Source: Cellulosimicrobium protaetiae
GTDB lineage: Bacteria; Actinomycetota; Actinomycetes; Actinomycetales; Cellulomonadaceae
NCBI RefSeq assembly: GCF_009708005.2
Contig: NZ_CP052757.1
Location: 372,001-436,000 of the forward strand
Reading direction: 5' to 3'
DNA: 64,000 bases
Shown one piece after another: positions 1 through 6,439 of this stretch. Numbering within the stretch: position 1 is the first letter of the stretch; each line of letters starts with the position of its first letter. The notes beneath the pieces are model-generated. The model worked only from the letters and a program-made list of their open reading frames with translations. It made no database searches and was not told the origin of the DNA. Made by a program: the position numbers and the translations under genes.

Positions 1-1
1 C

Positions 2-115
2 CAGAACGTGCGCGCCGACTACGTCACCGCCTGGTGGAACCTCGTCAACTGGTCCGACGCCGAGGCCCGCCTCCAGCGCGCCAAGACCCAGACGGCCGGG
101 CTCATCGTCCCCTGA
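2..115 (+). CDS. C-terminal end of an unidentified protein (partial)
   Basis: An open frame enters from the left edge and ends at TGA 113-115, giving the last 37 residues of a protein that begins outside the window. The tail is rich in Trp, Ala and Arg (it contains AWWNLVNWSDAEARL) and ends in LIVP. Its codon use matches the neighbouring genes. The strong hairpin at 135-183 follows 19 bases after the stop, which supports a real gene end. I do not recognise the family from this fragment, and nothing can be said about its function. Confidence 0.6.
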   Translation, partial: QNVRADYVTAWWNLVNWSDAEARLQRAKTQTAGLIVP

Positions 116-134
116 CGACCCCGCCCGCCCGCAA

Positions 135-183
135 GAACGACATGAGGGCCGCTATCCACCGGATAGCGGCCCTCCTGTCGTTC
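135..183. terminator. Long bidirectional hairpin between convergent genes
   Basis: Bases 144-157 pair perfectly with 161-174 around a 3-base loop. After a single mismatched pair, 135-142 pair with 176-183. The hairpin lies between the end of the partial gene (115) and the end of the DtxR-family gene (206, minus strand), the usual place for a shared terminator. There is no long T run, which is common for actinobacterial terminators. Its left arm resembles the hairpin at 29171-29223. Confidence 0.75.
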
Positions 184-205
184 TCGGCGCCCTGCCGGAC
201 GTGAA

Positions 206-916
206 TCAGTCCGCGGTCACGAAGAGGTGGCGCGCGACGTCGTCGGGCAGGTCCAGGACGGTCTCGGAGCCGTCGCCCGCGACCGTGACGACGCCGTCGT
301 CCACCGTCACGACGAGGGTCCGGCGCGGGAGGACGCCCGCGTCGGCGAGGCGTGCGAGCAGCTCGACGTCGACCTGGACCGGCTCGGCGATGCGCTGGAG
401 GACGACGCGCGCCTTTCCGCCCGCCCCGACGCCGTGGGCGGCGAGGTGCGCGGGCAGCGACACGACGCCGTCGAGGTACACGACCTCCGGCAGGTCCTCG
501 CCCAGCTCGCGCAGACCCGGGATCGGGTTGCCGTAGGGGTCGTGCGCCGGGTGGTCGAGGAGCGCGACGAGGCGCTGCTCGACGAGGTCGCTCATCACGT
601 GCTCCCAGCGGCAGGCCTCGGTGTGCACCTGCTCCCAGTCGAGCTTGATGACGTCGGTGAGGAGCCGCTCGGCGAGGCGGTGCTTGCGCATGACGCGCAC
701 CGCGGTCTGCTGCCCGAGCGCCGTGAGCTCGAGCTGGCGGTCGCCGCCGACGACGACGAGGCCGTCCCGCTCCATGCGCGCGACGGTCTGGGAGACGGTC
801 GGACCCGAGTGCCCGAGGCGCTCGGCGATCCGCGCGCGCAGCGGGGGGATCCCCTCCTCCTGCAGCTCGTAGATCGACTTCAGGTACATCTCGGTGGTGT
901 CGATCAGGTCGGTCAC
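206..916 (-). CDS. DtxR/IdeR-family metal-dependent transcriptional regulator
   Basis: A 236-residue protein. The N-terminal winged helix (about residues 1-70) contains TEMYLKSIYEL and GHSGPTVSQTVARMERDGL, which are diagnostic of DtxR. The dimerisation and metal-binding part (about 70-145) includes WEHVMSD and LLDHPAHDPYGNPIP. The C-terminal part (about 150-236) fits the SH3-like or FeoA-like domain of long family members. GTG 916 is chosen because a GGGAGG ribosome site lies just upstream and the family N-terminus starts at this point; the longer upstream frame is not conserved-looking. Family members use Fe2+ or Mn2+ as corepressor to repress uptake genes. A palindrome (948-962) overlies its likely promoter, and a DtxR-like box precedes the siderophore importer at 52486. 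Whether it senses iron or manganese cannot be told from sequence. Confidence 0.9.
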   Translation of the reverse strand: MTDLIDTTEMYLKSIYELQEEGIPPLRARIAERLGHSGPTVSQTVARMERDGLVVVGGDRQLELTALGQQTAVRVMRKHRLAERLLTDVIKLDWEQVHTEACRWEHVMSDLVEQRLVALLDHPAHDPYGNPIPGLRELGEDLPEVVYLDGVVSLPAHLAAHGVGAGGKARVVLQRIAEPVQVDVELLARLADAGVLPRRTLVVTVDDGVVTVAGDGSETVLDLPDDVARHLFVTAD

Positions 917-947
917 TCGGCCTCCCGCGGCAGGTACGCACTCTTCT

Positions 948-962
948 CTGGAACCGTTCCAG
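948..962. promoter_or_regulatory. 15-bp palindrome at the DtxR-family promoter
   Basis: CTGGAAC-C-GTTCCAG is a perfect inverted repeat with a one-base centre. On the minus strand it directly follows a TAGACT hexamer (961-966) that fits a -10 element, so it would cover the transcription start of the regulator gene. It does not resemble the classical DtxR box. It may be an autoregulatory site or the site of another factor; this is inference. Confidence 0.45.
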
Positions 963-997
963 TCTAGCGCCCTCGGGGCGACACGATGATGTGCCTC

Positions 998-1034
998 TTG
1001 CGCATACTGTGTGACGCACACTATGGTGTCAGTC
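998..1034 (+). promoter_or_regulatory. Leaderless promoter with internal operator for the PadR gene
   Basis: TTGCGC (998-1003) and TATGGT (1022-1027) are separated by 18 bases and fit -35 and -10 elements. Seven bases separate the -10 hexamer from ATG 1035, so the transcript probably starts at the start codon. Between the hexamers lies a perfect inverted repeat, GTGTG (1009-1013) and CACAC (1017-1021). That is a plausible operator for the PadR protein encoded immediately downstream. Confidence 0.55.
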
Positions 1035-1379
1035 ATGACCGATCCCGAGATCTTCGCCGGGCACAGCCAGGAGGTGCGACGCGGCTCCGTCGTCGTCGCG
1101 AGCCTCCTGCTGCTGCGCACCCCCGGCTACGGCTACGGGCTCCTCGAGGCGCTCGCCGCCGCGGGCGTCCCCGTCGACGCCAACACGCTCTACCCGCTCC
1201 TGCGCCGGCTCGAGAAGCAGGGCCTCCTCGGGAGCGAGTGGAACACCGACGAGGCGCGGCCTCGCAAGTTCTACCGGACCTCCCCCGCGGGCGAGCGCCT
1301 CGCCCGCGACCTGCTCGACGAGTGGCTCGCGATCGCGCGGAGCCTGCAGACCATCGACTCCCCGGAAGGCACGTCATGA
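1035..1379 (+). CDS. PadR-family transcriptional regulator
   Basis: A 114-residue winged-helix protein with the PadR hallmarks GYGLLEAL, ANTLYPLLRRLEKQGLL and RKFYRTSPAGERL. The family usually controls a linked membrane or efflux gene and represses its own promoter. Here the stop overlaps the ATG of the next gene (ATGA at 1376-1379), so the regulator and the membrane protein are translationally coupled. Start 1035 is preferred to an in-frame ATG at 1011 because a good -10 element ends 7 bases upstream and the PadR fold begins within the first residues. The inducing signal is unknown. Confidence 0.88.
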   Translation: MTDPEIFAGHSQEVRRGSVVVASLLLLRTPGYGYGLLEALAAAGVPVDANTLYPLLRRLEKQGLLGSEWNTDEARPRKFYRTSPAGERLARDLLDEWLAIARSLQTIDSPEGTS

Positions 1380-2320
1380 CGCTCACCGACCGCTACGTCA
1401 GCGCCACGCTGCGCCGCGTCCCCGCCGACCAGCACCCCGACCTCGAGCAGGAGCTCCGCGCGTCCGTCGCCGACGCCGTCGAGGCCAAGGTCGAGGGCGG
1501 CACGGACCCGGCACGGGCCGAGACCGACGTCCTCAACGACCTCGGCGACCCCGACCGGCTCGCCGCCGACCTCGCCGGGCGCCCGCTCCACCTCATCGGC
1601 CCGGCGTACTACCTCGACTGGCTGCGTCTGCTCAAGGTGCTGCTGTGGATCAGCCTGATCCCCGGCGCCGTCGTCCTCACCGTCGACCTCGTCGACGGCG
1701 ACGCGGTGGGGTCGGCCATCTGGAGCGGCATCTGGACGACCGCCTCGGTCGCCCTCCAGATCGCGTTCTGGACGACGCTCGTCTTCGTCGCGCTCGAGCG
1801 CTACGGCTCCCCGCGGGACAAGGGCGACCTCACGGGTCCCTGGACGGTCGACCGCCTCCCGGCCGAGCGGCCCGCGCGCGAGGCATCGCTCGTCGACACC
1901 GTCGTCTCCGTGGGCCTCCTCGTGCTGGTCGCCGCCGTCCTCCTCCTCCAGAACGTCGCGACGTACCGGGCTCCCGACGGCACCGCGGTCCCCGTGCTGC
2001 AGCCCGACCTGTGGCCGGTCTGGACCGGCGTGCTCGTCGCGCTCGTCGCGATCGAGATCGTGCTCACGATCCTGGTGTACGCGCGCGGCCGGTGGACCGT
2101 CGGCCTCGCCGTCGCCAATACCGTCGTCGGGGCGCTGTTCGCCGGTGCGGTCGTCTGGCTCGCGAGCGCCGACCGCCTCGTCAACCCCGCGTTCCTCGAC
2201 GTCACGGGCGGTGACTCGCTCGCCTGGCTCTCGAACGGGATCATCGCGGCGACCGTCGTCATCGCCGGCTGGGACGTCGTGAGCGTCTGGGTCAAGGCCC
2301 TCCGCGTCCCCCGCGCCTAG
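1376..2320 (+). CDS. HAAS/DUF1700-like membrane protein coupled to PadR
   Basis: A 314-residue protein. Residues 1-70 form a soluble helical domain (LTDRYVSATLRRVP, LEQELRASVADAVEAK, LNDLGDPDRLAADLAGRP) of the type found in HAAS or DUF1700 proteins, which are typically encoded next to PadR regulators. About six hydrophobic segments follow, for example LLKVLLWISLIPGAVVL and LVLVAAVLLLQNV. It overlaps the PadR stop by 4 bases. In known PadR/HAAS pairs the membrane protein is thought to sense envelope state or to be the regulated target; its precise role is not established. It is not an enzyme that I recognise. Confidence 0.7.
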   Translation: MTLTDRYVSATLRRVPADQHPDLEQELRASVADAVEAKVEGGTDPARAETDVLNDLGDPDRLAADLAGRPLHLIGPAYYLDWLRLLKVLLWISLIPGAVVLTVDLVDGDAVGSAIWSGIWTTASVALQIAFWTTLVFVALERYGSPRDKGDLTGPWTVDRLPAERPAREASLVDTVVSVGLLVLVAAVLLLQNVATYRAPDGTAVPVLQPDLWPVWTGVLVALVAIEIVLTILVYARGRWTVGLAVANTVVGALFAGAVVWLASADRLVNPAFLDVTGGDSLAWLSNGIIAATVVIAGWDVVSVWVKALRVPRA

Positions 2321-2329
2321 GCTGTCCCG

Positions 2330-3514
2330 GTGACCCGCCCCCGCCTCGACCGCACCCGACGTGCGGTCGAGGCGGCGGCGTCTCGCGAGGGATTCGCGCT
2401 CGACCCGGACCAGTCCGCGCTCCTCGACCGGCTCGCCCGGCTCGGCGACGAGCTCTCCGGGACACGACGACGGCCCCCCGTCCGCGGGCTGTACGTGTGG
2501 GGGCCCGCGGGGCGGGGGAAGTCCTGGCTCGCGGGAGCGTTCCTCGCGGCCGTCGCAACCGAGCTCCCCGCGGGCGCGGCCACGCGGGTCCACGTGTACG
2601 ACCTGTTCCGCGCGCTGCACGCCGCGATCCACGCCCAGCGGGTGAGCGCCCTCGCCGGGCCGCGGTCCGCCGTCGGGCAGGGTGGCCCGACACGCGGGTG
2701 GCGCACCCGGGCGAGCGCGCCGGTCGCGGAGCCGACGCCGCCCGGGCCGCCCGAGGAGTCACCGGAACCACGCCCCGGCGCCGTCGACGCCGCGATCGAC
2801 GACCTCCTGCGCGGGACGACGCTGCTCTACCTCGACGAGCTCCACCTCCACGACACCGGCGACGCGACCCTGCTCACGCGGCTCCTGCGCCGGGCGTTCG
2901 AGGCGGGGGTCGTCGTGCTCGCGACGTCCAACGACGAGCCGGGCACGCTCCTGCCGAACCCGCTGTGGCACCACGTCGCCGAGCCGGGGATCGCGCTCCT
3001 GCGGGCGCACCTCGACGTCGTCGAGCTCGCGGGACCCACCGACTACCGGGCTCTCGGCGGGCGCGGGCGCGGCGGGTTCGCCGGCGGTGCGTGGCTCTCC
3101 CCCGGGACGACGGCGCAGCTCGCCGCCCGCGGCCTGGTCGCCCCCGCACCCGGGTCGACGGCGACGATCAGCACCCGGACGAGGACGTTCGCCGTGACCG
3201 CGGCGCGAGAAGCCGGCGGACGTAGCGAGCTGTGGGTGACGTTCGACGACCTGGCGACCCGGCCGACGTCGACCCTCGAGTACCTCGACTGGGCGACGCG
3301 GTTCGCACGGTGGGTCGTGACCGACGTCCCGCTCCTCACCGACACGGACCGCGAGTCACAGCAGCGGTTCATCGCAGTCGTCGACGTGCTGGCCGACGCC
3401 GACGTCGAGCTCGTCGTCACCTCTCCGCACCGCCTCGCCGCGTTCCGGGGCGCGCTCCCGGACCGCCCGGACGCCTTCCGCATGACGAGCCGCCTCCTGC
3501 TGCTCGCGGAGTGA
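2330..3514 (+). CDS. zapE: AFG1/ZapE-family cell-division ATPase
   Basis: A 394-residue P-loop ATPase. Walker A is GPAGRGKS (58-65) and Walker B is LLYLDE (165-170), followed by the sensor-like stretch [10 protein letters not shown]. The C-terminal half includes [19 protein letters not shown] and [14 protein letters not shown], typical of the family. ZapE is an ATPase that associates with FtsZ in E. coli. The region between the Walker motifs (about 103-152) holds a proline-rich insert longer than usual. GTG 2330 is used; a TAGGCT hexamer (2318-2323) that overlaps the upstream stop lies 6 bases before it, so the gene may be leaderless. It lies upstream of clpX in the same direction. Confidence 0.85.
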   Translation: MTRPRLDRTRRAVEAAASREGFALDPDQSALLDRLARLGDELSGTRRRPPVRGLYVWGPAGRGKSWLAGAFLAAVATELPAGAATRVHVYDLFRALHAAIHAQRVSALAGPRSAVGQGGPTRGWRTRASAPVAEPTPPGPPEESPEPRPGAVDAAIDDLLRGTTLLYLDELHLHDTGDATLLTRLLRRAFEAGVVVLATSNDEPGTLLPNPLWHHVAEPGIALLRAHLDVVELAGPTDYRALGGRGRGGFAGGAWLSPGTTAQLAARGLVAPAPGSTATISTRTRTFAVTAAREAGGRSELWVTFDDLATRPTSTLEYLDWATRFARWVVTDVPLLTDTDRESQQRFIAVVDVLADADVELVVTSPHRLAAFRGALPDRPDAFRMTSRLLLLAE

Positions 3515-3631
3515 GCCGCAGGTGGCCCGTGCGCGCCCTCCCCGCGCCGCCGTACGCCGCGGGTGCCAGGATCCGCCGTGAGCGCACGGACCCGGTGGCG
3601 CCGACGCACCCGGGGTGTCGTCGGTGCGGGC

Positions 3632-3637
3632 TACGAT
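3632..3637 (+). promoter_or_regulatory. Probable -10 element of clpX
   Basis: TACGAT lies about 40 bases before the clpX start in the 164-base gap after zapE. It is the only hexamer in the gap close to the actinobacterial -10 consensus. No convincing -35 element is visible. Confidence 0.4.
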
Positions 3638-3678
3638 CGGCCTCGGTCGACCGCATCCCCCACCGACTGGAGGCCCCT

Positions 3679-5025
3679 GTGGCACGCTCCGACGGCACCG
3701 ACGACGGCACTCCCCGCGGACCCCGCGCGGCGGACGCGCTCACGTGCTCGTTCTGCGGCAAGTCCCAGCGCCAGGTCAAGAGGCTCATCGCCGGGCCCGC
3801 GGGCGTGTTCATCTGCGACGAGTGCGTCGCGCTGTGCCTCGAGATGGTCGAGGAGGACCGCGAGGCCGAGACCGCGACGCAGGACGTCGTCACCGGCGAC
3901 GGACCGCTGCCGACACCGCACGAGATCTTCGCGCACCTCACGCGCTACGTCGTCGGGCAGGACGGCGCGAAGCGCGCGCTCGCCGTCGCGGTGCACAACC
4001 ACTACAAGCGGATCCGTGCCGCCCTGGCTGCCGAGGAGGCGGGCGAGTCCGTCACCGCCGACGACCCGGACTTCGTGGAGCTGGCGAAGTCGAACATTCT
4101 GTTGATCGGTCCGACGGGTACGGGGAAGACGTATCTGGCGCAGACGTTGGCGCGGATGTTGAACGTGCCGTTCGCGATCGCGGACGCGACGGCGCTCACC
4201 GAGGCGGGGTATGTCGGTGAGGACGTGGAGAACATCTTGTTGAAGCTGGTGCAGGCGGCGGACTTCGATGTGAAGAAGGCTGAGACGGGCATCATCTATA
4301 TCGACGAGATCGACAAGGTGGCTCGCAAGGCGGAGAACCCGTCGATCACGCGTGACGTGTCGGGTGAGGGTGTGCAGCAGGCGTTGTTGAAGATCATCGA
4401 GGGGACGTCGGCGTCGGTGCCGCCGCAGGGTGGTCGGAAGCATCCGCATCAGGAGTTCATCCAGGTGGACACGTCGAACGTGTTGTTCATCGTGGCGGGG
4501 GCTTTTGCGGGGTTGGACGAGATCGTGGCGGCGCGGGCGCGTAAGCGGGGGGTGGGGTTTGGTGCGCCGATCGAGACGGGTGCGGGGGAGGATCTGTTCG
4601 CGCAGGTGCGTCCGGAGGATCTGCATCGGTTCGGGTTGATCCCGGAGTTCATCGGGCGTCTTCCGGTGGTCGCGTCGGTGTCGGCGTTGGATGCGGAGGC
4701 GTTGGTGCGGATCTTGACGCAGCCCAGGAATGCGTTGGTGAAGCAGTATCAGCGGATGTTCGCGATCGACGGGGTGGAGCTGGAGTTCACCGAGGGGGCG
4801 GTGGAGGCGGTCGCGGAGCAGGCGTTGTTGCGGGGGACGGGGGCGCGGGGGTTGCGGGCGATCATGGAGGAGGTGTTGCAGCAGGTGATGTTCGACGTGC
4901 CGTCGCGTGATGACGTGGAGCGGGTCGTGATCACGCGTGAGGTCGTGCTGGACAACGTGAACCCCACGATCGTGCCGCGCACCTCGACCGCGCGCAGCCG
5001 TACCCCGCGGGAGAAGTCCGCCTGA
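3679..5025 (+). CDS. clpX: ClpX, ATP-dependent unfoldase subunit of the ClpXP protease
   Basis: A 448-residue protein. The N-terminal zinc domain has Cys23, Cys26, Cys46 and Cys49. Walker A is GPTGTGKT (144-151) and Walker B is IIYIDEID (205-212), followed by pore and sensor motifs and a ClpB_D2-like C-terminus. ClpX recognises tagged proteins, unfolds them and feeds them into ClpP; clpP is not in this window. GTG 3679 is fixed by a GGAGG site (3669-3673) 5 bases upstream and by the zinc domain. The coding style changes sharply inside the gene: from about 4081 to 4960 (residues 134-427) leucine is mostly TTG and T-ending codons are frequent, while both ends use the normal CTC/CTG style. The reading frame is intact and all motifs are present, so the gene should be functional. 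Confidence 0.97.
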   Translation: MARSDGTDDGTPRGPRAADALTCSFCGKSQRQVKRLIAGPAGVFICDECVALCLEMVEEDREAETATQDVVTGDGPLPTPHEIFAHLTRYVVGQDGAKRALAVAVHNHYKRIRAALAAEEAGESVTADDPDFVELAKSNILLIGPTGTGKTYLAQTLARMLNVPFAIADATALTEAGYVGEDVENILLKLVQAADFDVKKAETGIIYIDEIDKVARKAENPSITRDVSGEGVQQALLKIIEGTSASVPPQGGRKHPHQEFIQVDTSNVLFIVAGAFAGLDEIVAARARKRGVGFGAPIETGAGEDLFAQVRPEDLHRFGLIPEFIGRLPVVASVSALDAEALVRILTQPRNALVKQYQRMFAIDGVELEFTEGAVEAVAEQALLRGTGARGLRAIMEEVLQQVMFDVPSRDDVERVVITREVVLDNVNPTIVPRTSTARSRTPREKSA

Positions 5026-5036
5026 CCCCCTGCCCG

Positions 5037-5094
5037 CCGAAGCAGACCCGCAGTCAGCCGAAGTAGAACCCTGGTCGGCCGAGGTAGAACCCTG
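5037..5094. repeat. 21-bp tandem repeat, three degenerate units
   Basis: Units start at 5037, 5057 and 5078 and share GCCGA(A/G)(G/C)(T/C)AGA(A/C)CC followed by CTG or CAG. The array fills the gap between the convergent clpX and VOC genes. The same unit occurs twice at 22722-22763, also between convergent genes, and a 13-base match (CCTGGTCGGCCGA, 5070-5082) recurs at 39153-39165. No hairpin explains it, so it does not look like an ordinary terminator. Confidence 0.75.
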
Positions 5095-5120
5095 AACCCT
5101 ACGTGCCGCCGGGGGGCCGA

Positions 5121-5543
5121 TCAGCCCACGAACACGCAGAACGGGTGACCGGCGGGGTCGGCGTAGACGCGCAGCGGCTCCTCGGGGTCGTCCGAGCGGT
5201 CCCGGAGCAGCCGGGCCCCGAGCTCGAGGGCGCGACGGTGCTGTCGGTCGAGCTCCGCGACGTCCGGCACGGTGCAGTCGAGGTGCATCTGCTGCGGGAC
5301 CCCGCCCTCGGGCCACGTCGACGGCGGGAGCGAGGCGACCTGCTGGAACGCGAGCTGGATCCCGCCGGGAGGAGGCCGGAGCACGAGCCAGTCCTCGCCA
5401 GCGGGGTCCGGCTCGCCCGGTGCGGGCGGCTCGTCGCCCGCGCGGTACTCGAGCCCGAGGAGCGCGCGGTAGAACTCGGCGAGCGCGCGGGCGTCGGTCG
5501 TGTCGAGCACGACCTGGGCGACCCGAGGAACCCCGTCCGCCAC
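5121..5543 (-). CDS. VOC-superfamily (glyoxalase/bleomycin-resistance fold) protein
   Basis: A 140-residue protein with the two beta-alpha-beta-beta-beta halves typical of the vicinal oxygen chelate fold. It begins VAQVVLDTTDARALAEFYRALLGLEYR and ends RVYADPAGHPFCVFVG. The DPAGHPFC stretch is common in uncharacterised actinobacterial VOC proteins, which may act as dioxygenases, isomerases or antibiotic-binding proteins; the substrate cannot be inferred. GTG 5543 is chosen because GGAGG lies 8 bases upstream and the fold begins right after it. It is transcribed towards clpX and divergently from the gene at 5663. Confidence 0.85.
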   Translation of the reverse strand: MADGVPRVAQVVLDTTDARALAEFYRALLGLEYRAGDEPPAPGEPDPAGEDWLVLRPPPGGIQLAFQQVASLPPSTWPEGGVPQQMHLDCTVPDVAELDRQHRRALELGARLLRDRSDDPEEPLRVYADPAGHPFCVFVG

Positions 5544-5662
5544 GTCGACCACCTCCGCCCTCCACCGTCCCGCCGCACGCGGCCGCTCGCAAGCAGGTCG
5601 CCGCCCGGCACGGGAGGATGAGCCGTGAGAGACCCGACGACCCGCCCGGAGGCGAACCCGAC

Positions 5663-6154
5663 GTGACGGACAAGGACGGACGCCTCGCACGACACGTCGC
5701 CGAGGCTGCGGACGCATGGCTGCGCGACCCGCTCGACGCCGGCGTCTACCGTCGCCTCGTCGAGGCGACGCTCGCGTGGCGCTCGGGGGGTGGTCGCGTG
5801 GTGCAGGGCGCCGGCGGCGGAACCCTGGACCGGGACGGGGCCTCGTCGGCAGCCGCAGATCCCGACGCACGCCCGGACTCCTGGGTCGACGAGCGGCTCG
5901 ACGCCGAGCCCGATCCCCGGCGGGGCGGCCCTCCCGAGACGGGACACGACGTGGGCAGGGTGGACGACGATGCGAGGTACCTCCGCCCCGAGCGCGCGCC
6001 GCGGGCGTTGGGCAGCACGCTCGCCGACGTCGCGAGCATGCTCCGCGCCCGGGCCGCCGCTCCGGACAGCGGAAGCGGCAGCGACACCTCGACGGAGCCG
6101 ACGGAGCCGACGGAGCTGACGGAGCCGACGGCCGAGGGTGACGACGCTCCCTGA
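5663..6154 (+). CDS. Hypothetical acidic protein with a TEP-repeat tail
   Basis: A 163-residue protein that I do not recognise. Residues 1-40 look helical (RLARHVAEAADAWLRDP, YRRLVEATLAWR). The middle is Asp/Pro/Gly-rich and probably disordered, and the tail carries short repeats (TEPTEPTELTEPT) encoded by a small tandem DNA repeat near 6090-6132. No membrane segment or signal peptide is present. The GTG at 5663 has a GGAGG site 10 bases upstream. An in-frame ATG at 5618 is also possible, but its purine run abuts the codon with no spacing. GC3 is high, as in real genes of this genome. Confidence 0.6.
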   Translation: MTDKDGRLARHVAEAADAWLRDPLDAGVYRRLVEATLAWRSGGGRVVQGAGGGTLDRDGASSAAADPDARPDSWVDERLDAEPDPRRGGPPETGHDVGRVDDDARYLRPERAPRALGSTLADVASMLRARAAAPDSGSGSDTSTEPTEPTELTEPTAEGDDAP

Positions 6155-6273
6155 CGTCTCCGGCGCGCGCACGTCTGCACCCTCGGAGCCTGCCTCCTCG
6201 CCGCCCGGACCGCGCAGCCGGGTGTCGTGGCGCTCCGGGACGGTGCCCTGCGATGCTGCGCAAGAAGTGAACT

Positions 6274-6328
6274 GCACAACGCAAGATCACCGCATCCCCT
6301 TGTGCTCATTGTGACCACGGCCTAGTGT
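6274..6328 (+). promoter_or_regulatory. Promoter of the secreted glycosidase gene with a flanking inverted repeat
   Basis: TTGTGC (6300-6305) and TAGTGT (6323-6328) are exactly 17 bases apart and fit -35 and -10 elements. GCACAA (6274-6279) and TTGTGC (6300-6305) form an inverted pair, so a regulator could bind across the -35 region. The surrounding 285-base gap (6155-6439) is less GC-rich than the genes, and I see nothing else in it. Confidence 0.5.
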
Positions 6329-6439
6329 TCGGCACGAACGGCCCTGTGCGGAGGTGCGACCGCACAGCGGACCGGCGGGTCAGCACGCCCGCCGGTGAGC
6401 ACGGAGGCGTCTCGCCTCCCGAGAGAAGACGGGTCAACG

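Noticed and set aside
1271-2632. A 453-codon minus-strand frame opposite the PadR partner and zapE
   Set aside because: Asp/Arg/Glu/Gly-rich shadow with no motif, overlapping two well-supported genes.
4081-4960. clpX as a pseudogene or chimeric assembly error
   Set aside because: The frame is continuous and every ClpX motif is intact across both codon-style borders, so I treat it as a functional mosaic gene, though read-level support was not available.
5618-5662. ATG 5618 as the start of the small acidic protein
   Set aside because: The GGGAGG run abuts the ATG with no spacing, while GTG 5663 has GGAGG at a workable distance; the choice is still not certain.
3631-5673. A 680-codon minus-strand open frame opposite clpX
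   Set aside because: It has His/Arg-rich low-complexity sequence, the shadow of clpX. Part of it spans the 21-bp repeats and encodes SAD-type repeats by chance.
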